Positions 14,813 to 17,129 of a stretch of DNA of 17,129 nucleotides are shown piece after piece. The stretch covers positions 1 through 17,129 of the forward strand of contig JACAEZ010000036.1 in NCBI GenBank assembly GCA_013388565.1. Reading direction: 5' to 3'. The notes under the pieces were generated by a model, which saw only the letters and a program-made list of their open reading frames with translations, did no database searches and was not told where the DNA came from. Positions within the stretch are counted from its first letter, which is position 1. Each line of letters begins with the position of its first letter. The DNA comes from Campylobacterales bacterium (GTDB lineage: Bacteria > Campylobacterota > Campylobacteria > Campylobacterales > JACAEZ01). The position numbers and the translations under genes are program-made.

Positions 14813-15067
14813 TAGATTTTTAATTGAATTAGAAGAGATATTGGACTTTATTGCTAGTGATAGCTTAAATAGGGCTATCACTTTTCACAAACAGCTAACT
14901 TCAAAGATAAAAACTATCCCCAAATGCCATACATGAATAGAAAATCCATAAAATCAAACAATCCAAACATAAGAGAGTTGCTATTTAAAAGCTATGTAAT
15001 ACCATATCGTACAAATCATGAAGCAATAGAGATATTGGGTATCTTCAGTCAAAACATGTGGGAATAA
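14790..15067 (+). pseudogene. RelE/ParE-family toxin broken by a -1 frameshift
   Basis: From ATG 14790 the frame reads MKKIILTDRFLIELEEILDFIA and on to KIKTIPK, then stops at TGA 14934-14936 (48 residues). The frame shifted by one base continues PYMNRKS, NIRELLFKSYVIPYRT and ILGIFSQNMWE to TAA 15065-15067. Joined, they make about 92 residues with the classic ParE/RelE order (helical N-terminus, P-x-M-x-RKS turn, IRELL-K-Y-IPYR strand, ILGIF end). One missing base near 14917-14925, in a C then A run, accounts for the break. Nothing there resembles a canonical X-XXY-YYZ slippery site, so I read it as a mutation. The toxin would be an mRNA interferase or gyrase inhibitor; which cannot be told. 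Confidence 0.83.
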
Positions 15068-15074
15068 AACATTC

Positions 15075-15584
15075 ATGAAAAAATCATTTTCACTAATAGA
15101 AATATTAGTAGCAGTAGCGATAATATCAGTAGTTGGACTAGCACTACTACAATCAGGTGCAAATAATACAAAACTAATAAACTACATGAACGAAAAAAAA
15201 GAGATGAAAGAACTTTTTTCTATTGTACTTCTAAACTCAAACGAACAGTGGCACAACAGAGAAAAAACACTCTATGACTTTGTATCAAAAAAATTCAATA
15301 TAGATGATGACGACATAAGAAAAGAGCTAAAAGAGATAAGAATAGATTACAAAGATGATGAATTTTCAAGATTAGACCTTTTTGCAGATACAGATTCAGC
15401 CCAAAATCAGCTAGACACAAGAGCAAACAATATAAACACAGACAAAAATGACCTAATAAATACAGATGATTTTGATTTCAAAATAGTAATAAATCAAGTA
15501 TTTGTAAAAGGTCAAAAAGATAATGCCTTTGGTTACACAGTAAAATTAGAACAAGAAGATGAAACAACAAAGAGTAAATTTTGA
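15075..15584 (+). CDS. type II secretion minor pseudopilin, GspI-like
   Basis: The 169-residue protein opens with the class III prepilin signal MKKSFSLIEILVAVAIISVVGLALL: basic leader, Phe at +1, Glu at +5, then a hydrophobic helix. The residue before the cleavage site is Ser4 rather than the usual Gly. The rest is a Lys/Asp/Asn-rich globular domain (about 35-169). GspI is normally about 120-130 residues, so this is longer. It is placed as GspI because it precedes a GspJ-like gene by a 4-base overlap and because GspI, GspJ and GspK form the tip complex; GspH is an alternative. The ribosome site is weak (GGGAATA upstream). It resumes the secretion operon after the inserted cassette and toxin-antitoxin pair. 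Confidence 0.68.
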   Translation: MKKSFSLIEILVAVAIISVVGLALLQSGANNTKLINYMNEKKEMKELFSIVLLNSNEQWHNREKTLYDFVSKKFNIDDDDIRKELKEIRIDYKDDEFSRLDLFADTDSAQNQLDTRANNINTDKNDLINTDDFDFKIVINQVFVKGQKDNAFGYTVKLEQEDETTKSKF

Positions 15585-16252
15585 AAAAATCATTTACTCT
15601 AATAGAACTAATAATCTCAATAGTAATCCTCTCAATCATGATAGTATATCTATACGAAGCACTTCACACAACAGAAAAAAGCAACAAATTTTATCAAAGC
15701 AGATTTGACAAAGAACAGCTAGAGCATAAAATAAAATATCTAATCTACCAAGATATACTACACCTAAGAGACACACTTCCAACTTCAACAAAAACAAAAG
15801 AGAAAAAATTTGACACACTAACTTTAAAAACAAAAAACTCTCTTCATGAAATATTTTATCCAAATGTCGCATACTTCATAAACGAACAGACACTTTTTAG
15901 AGTAGAATCAAATAAAAAAATATCACTCCCAATAACACACGAAAACATAGACAATTACAAAATAGACAAACTCCTAGAAGATGTAGAAATATTTAAAGTT
16001 TATATAGCAAGTAGTTCATTTTTATTTATAATAAAAACAATAAACGGTGAAAAAACAATATTTGAAATAGACATGCCACTTCCAAAACCAACAACAAATA
16101 ACGATACAAATAGTTCAAATCAAAATCAATCATCTCAAACAAGCAGTCAAAATACAAACCAAAACAGTAATACACCGCCATCACTCCCAAATTTTGGACA
16201 ACCAACTACAAATCAAAATTCAAACACACCACCAACACTCCCAACATTTTAA
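15581..16252 (+). CDS. type II secretion minor pseudopilin, GspJ-like, with N/Q/T/P-rich tail
   Basis: TTG 15581 overlaps the previous TGA (TTGA). The 223-residue protein begins MKKSFTLIELIISIVILSIMIVYLYEALH, a prepilin signal with Ser before the cleavage site, Phe +1 and Glu +5. GspJ is about 200 residues, in keeping with position and size. A globular domain runs to about residue 165, then a low-complexity tail (168-223) made of Asn, Gln, Ser, Thr and Pro. The tail contains a 14-residue direct repeat, TNQNSNTPPSLPNF at 192-205 and TNQNSNTPPTLPTF at 210-223, 12 of 14 identical. Such a tail is not a normal GspJ feature. A hairpin terminator follows. GspJ is inferred from order. Confidence 0.66.
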   Translation: MKKSFTLIELIISIVILSIMIVYLYEALHTTEKSNKFYQSRFDKEQLEHKIKYLIYQDILHLRDTLPTSTKTKEKKFDTLTLKTKNSLHEIFYPNVAYFINEQTLFRVESNKKISLPITHENIDNYKIDKLLEDVEIFKVYIASSSFLFIIKTINGEKTIFEIDMPLPKPTTNNDTNSSNQNQSSQTSSQNTNQNSNTPPSLPNFGQPTTNQNSNTPPTLPTF

Positions 16253-16263
16253 AAACAGTTCAA

Positions 16264-16302
16264 ATAGAGCTAGTTAAACTAACTCTATCTCTTTTACTTT
16301 TT
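16264..16302 (+). terminator. intrinsic terminator after the secretion operon, probably bidirectional
   Basis: A 10-base stem with one C-A mismatch pairs 16264-16273 with 16279-16288 around the loop TTAAA, followed by a T-rich run to 16302. On the minus strand a T-run also follows (the A-run at 16252-16256), so it could stop the converging coiled-coil gene too. The stop of that gene lies at 16294-16296, inside the plus-strand T-tract. Confidence 0.7.
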
Positions 16303-16638
16303 CAAAATCTCAACAAGTTGTGCAAATGATTGTTTAAGCTCAAGAATATTTTCACTCATATTATCAATTTTTAATTCAACACTATCCAGCCTACTCTCAA
16401 CATTTTCTAACTTAGTTTCTAAATTATCAAATCTTTGATTAGCCTCCTCTTTAAAACTATTCAAATTTTCATCTAACACATTGACTTTGACACTCAAATC
16501 ATCAATCTTATTATTACTACTTCTCTCAAAATCAATTAACCGTTTTTCAATTATATGAATATGTCTTACAACCTCATTAGTATGATGTAATATTTTTTGC
16601 CCAACACCTTTTAACTCAATCTTTGTTGCAAATTCCAC
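16294..16638 (-). CDS. small coiled-coil protein of unknown function
   Basis: The gene starts at GTG 16638 with a GGGG run about 8 bases upstream. The 114-residue product is almost entirely helical with heptads from about residue 40 on (LSVKVNVLDENLNSF, LETKLENVESRLDSVELKIDN, MSENILELKQSF), no signal peptide, no membrane helix, no cysteines. It looks like a cytoplasmic parallel coiled coil. I cannot name a family; DUF-like coiled-coil proteins of this sort are frequent in Campylobacterota and score non-specifically against tropomyosin-like profiles. It converges on gspJ and is divergent from another coiled-coil gene at 16902. Confidence 0.72.
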   Translation of the reverse strand: MEFATKIELKGVGQKILHHTNEVVRHIHIIEKRLIDFERSSNNKIDDLSVKVNVLDENLNSFKEEANQRFDNLETKLENVESRLDSVELKIDNMSENILELKQSFAQLVEILKK

Positions 16639-16901
16639 CTCAAACCCCTATAATTTTTATATAACAACATTTTAACATAAAAAATAAAAATCATTTCACA
16701 CCATTTTATTATTCAAATTTGGATTGAAAAAATCGTAAAAATATACTAAAAAATGTCTGACTTCGCCATAAATAGGCTCTTTTGAGCCATAAATAAACAA
16801 AACTAACTCTAACTTTGACAAAATTAATACATTTTTTACAACCCCAAACGATATTATATATAGTACAATTACACTATATATTTTAATCAAAAGGCTATAA
16901 A
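16639..16901. other. divergent intergenic region with a short palindrome
   Basis: This stretch of 263 bases separates two divergent coiled-coil genes. It contains GGCTC-TTTT-GAGCC (16775-16788) flanked on both sides by CCATAAATA (16766-16774 and 16787-16795). A minus-strand ORF of 64 codons crosses it, but the start, base use and hydrophobic composition do not look genuine. The palindrome could be an operator or a transposon remnant. Confidence 0.45.
16835..16864 (+). promoter_or_regulatory. candidate promoter of the right-edge coiled-coil gene
   Basis: TTTACA at 16835-16840 and TATAGT at 16859-16864 are 18 bases apart, each five of six to the sigma-70 consensus. The predicted transcript start lies about 30 bases before the ATG at 16902, and AAGG at 16890-16893 is the ribosome site. 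Confidence 0.4.
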
Positions 16902-17129
16902 ATGGGGATGTTAGATATGCTAACTGAAAAAGTTCAACAAGAACAAGAAAGCTTACCAGCTACATATACGATATTACAATCAATGAATCATGAGCATAAA
17001 ATCACAAGAAGTTATGTCATTGAAAACGGTGTAAAACTCGATAGACTCGAAGAGAGAGTAACTAAAATAGAAGATGATGTAACCATCTTAAAAGCCGATG
17101 TTCATGAACTAAAACAAGATGTAAGCACA
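16902..17129 (+). CDS. coiled-coil protein, 3' end outside window
   Basis: An open frame begins at ATG 16902 (AAGG 8 bases upstream) and runs 76 codons to the window edge without a stop. The visible N-terminus, MGMLDMLTEKVQQEQESLP then YTILQSMNHEHKITRSYVI, is followed by heptads (LDRLEERVTKIEDDVTILKADVHELKQDV) predicting a long coiled coil. An alternative ATG lies at 16908. I do not recognise the family. Composition and design resemble the divergent 114-residue neighbour, so the two may be related or act together, but no clear alignment between them is visible. Confidence 0.7.
   Translation, partial: MGMLDMLTEKVQQEQESLPATYTILQSMNHEHKITRSYVIENGVKLDRLEERVTKIEDDVTILKADVHELKQDVST

Noticed and set aside
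14910..14936. Programmed -1 frameshift in the toxin gene
   Set aside because: The junction reads ATC CCC AAA TGC, which is not an X-XXY-YYZ heptamer, and no stable downstream structure stands out; a one-base deletion or read error is simpler.
16696..16890. 64-codon minus-strand ORF in the spacer between the coiled-coil genes
   Set aside because: It has no good ribosome site, overlaps the promoter of the plus-strand gene and includes the palindrome; the hydrophobic translation looks like AT-rich noise.

Overview
The window is very AT-rich and carries AAGG-type ribosome sites, many TTG starts and tightly overlapping genes. Together with the protein types (CheV, an Rpn/PD-(D/E)XK protein, type II secretion genes, small coiled-coil proteins), this suggests a Campylobacterota genome of the Arcobacter/Sulfurimonas kind. 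That assignment is inferred from style and protein resemblance, not proven. Chemotaxis and secretion genes argue for a chromosome or a large secondary replicon rather than a small plasmid.

Layout. (1) 1-1601: the 5' part of a minus-strand Rpn-family nuclease gene, a 306-base spacer, then cheV. (2) 1789-2698, minus strand: an overlapping pair for a dTDP-sugar 3,4-ketoisomerase (FdtA type) and a left-handed beta-helix acyltransferase (FdtC/QdtC type); the aminotransferase expected between them is absent. (3) 2848-6935: a plasmid-type replication module. It holds a RepA-like hexameric helicase with a DnaB-N-like front domain, a RepC-like winged-helix initiator, an AT-rich region with ten copies of a 13-bp iteron in two groups of five (5151-5473), two overlapping perfect hairpins, a small secreted ComEA-like helix-hairpin-helix protein, and a second initiator of the Rep_3 (RepB) family. 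No partition, mobilisation or primase gene is visible. (4) 6989-13888: a tightly packed type II secretion operon in the order gspK-L-M-N-C-D-E. (5) 13888-15067: an accessory insert inside the secretion operon. It is a tandem duplication of a two-gene unit of tiny membrane proteins (A1-B1-A2-B2), followed by an antitoxin gene and a toxin gene broken by a one-base frameshift. (6) 15075-16252: two minor pseudopilins (GspI- and GspJ-like) that continue the secretion locus, ending at a hairpin terminator. (7) 16294-17129: two divergent coiled-coil genes, the second running off the window.

How it works together. The K-L-M-N-C-D-E genes plus the two pseudopilins supply the pseudopilus tip, inner-membrane platform, secretin and ATPase of one type II secretion machine. 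GspF, GspG, GspH and the prepilin peptidase are not here and must lie elsewhere if the machine works. The replication module resembles an IncQ-type repA-repC pair fused to a Rep_3/iteron replicon, now next to host genes.

The two observations most worth following are the dual-initiator iteron origin and the undescribed A-B small membrane protein cassette, which is translationally coupled to gspE and duplicated with the same 8-nt overlap in both copies.
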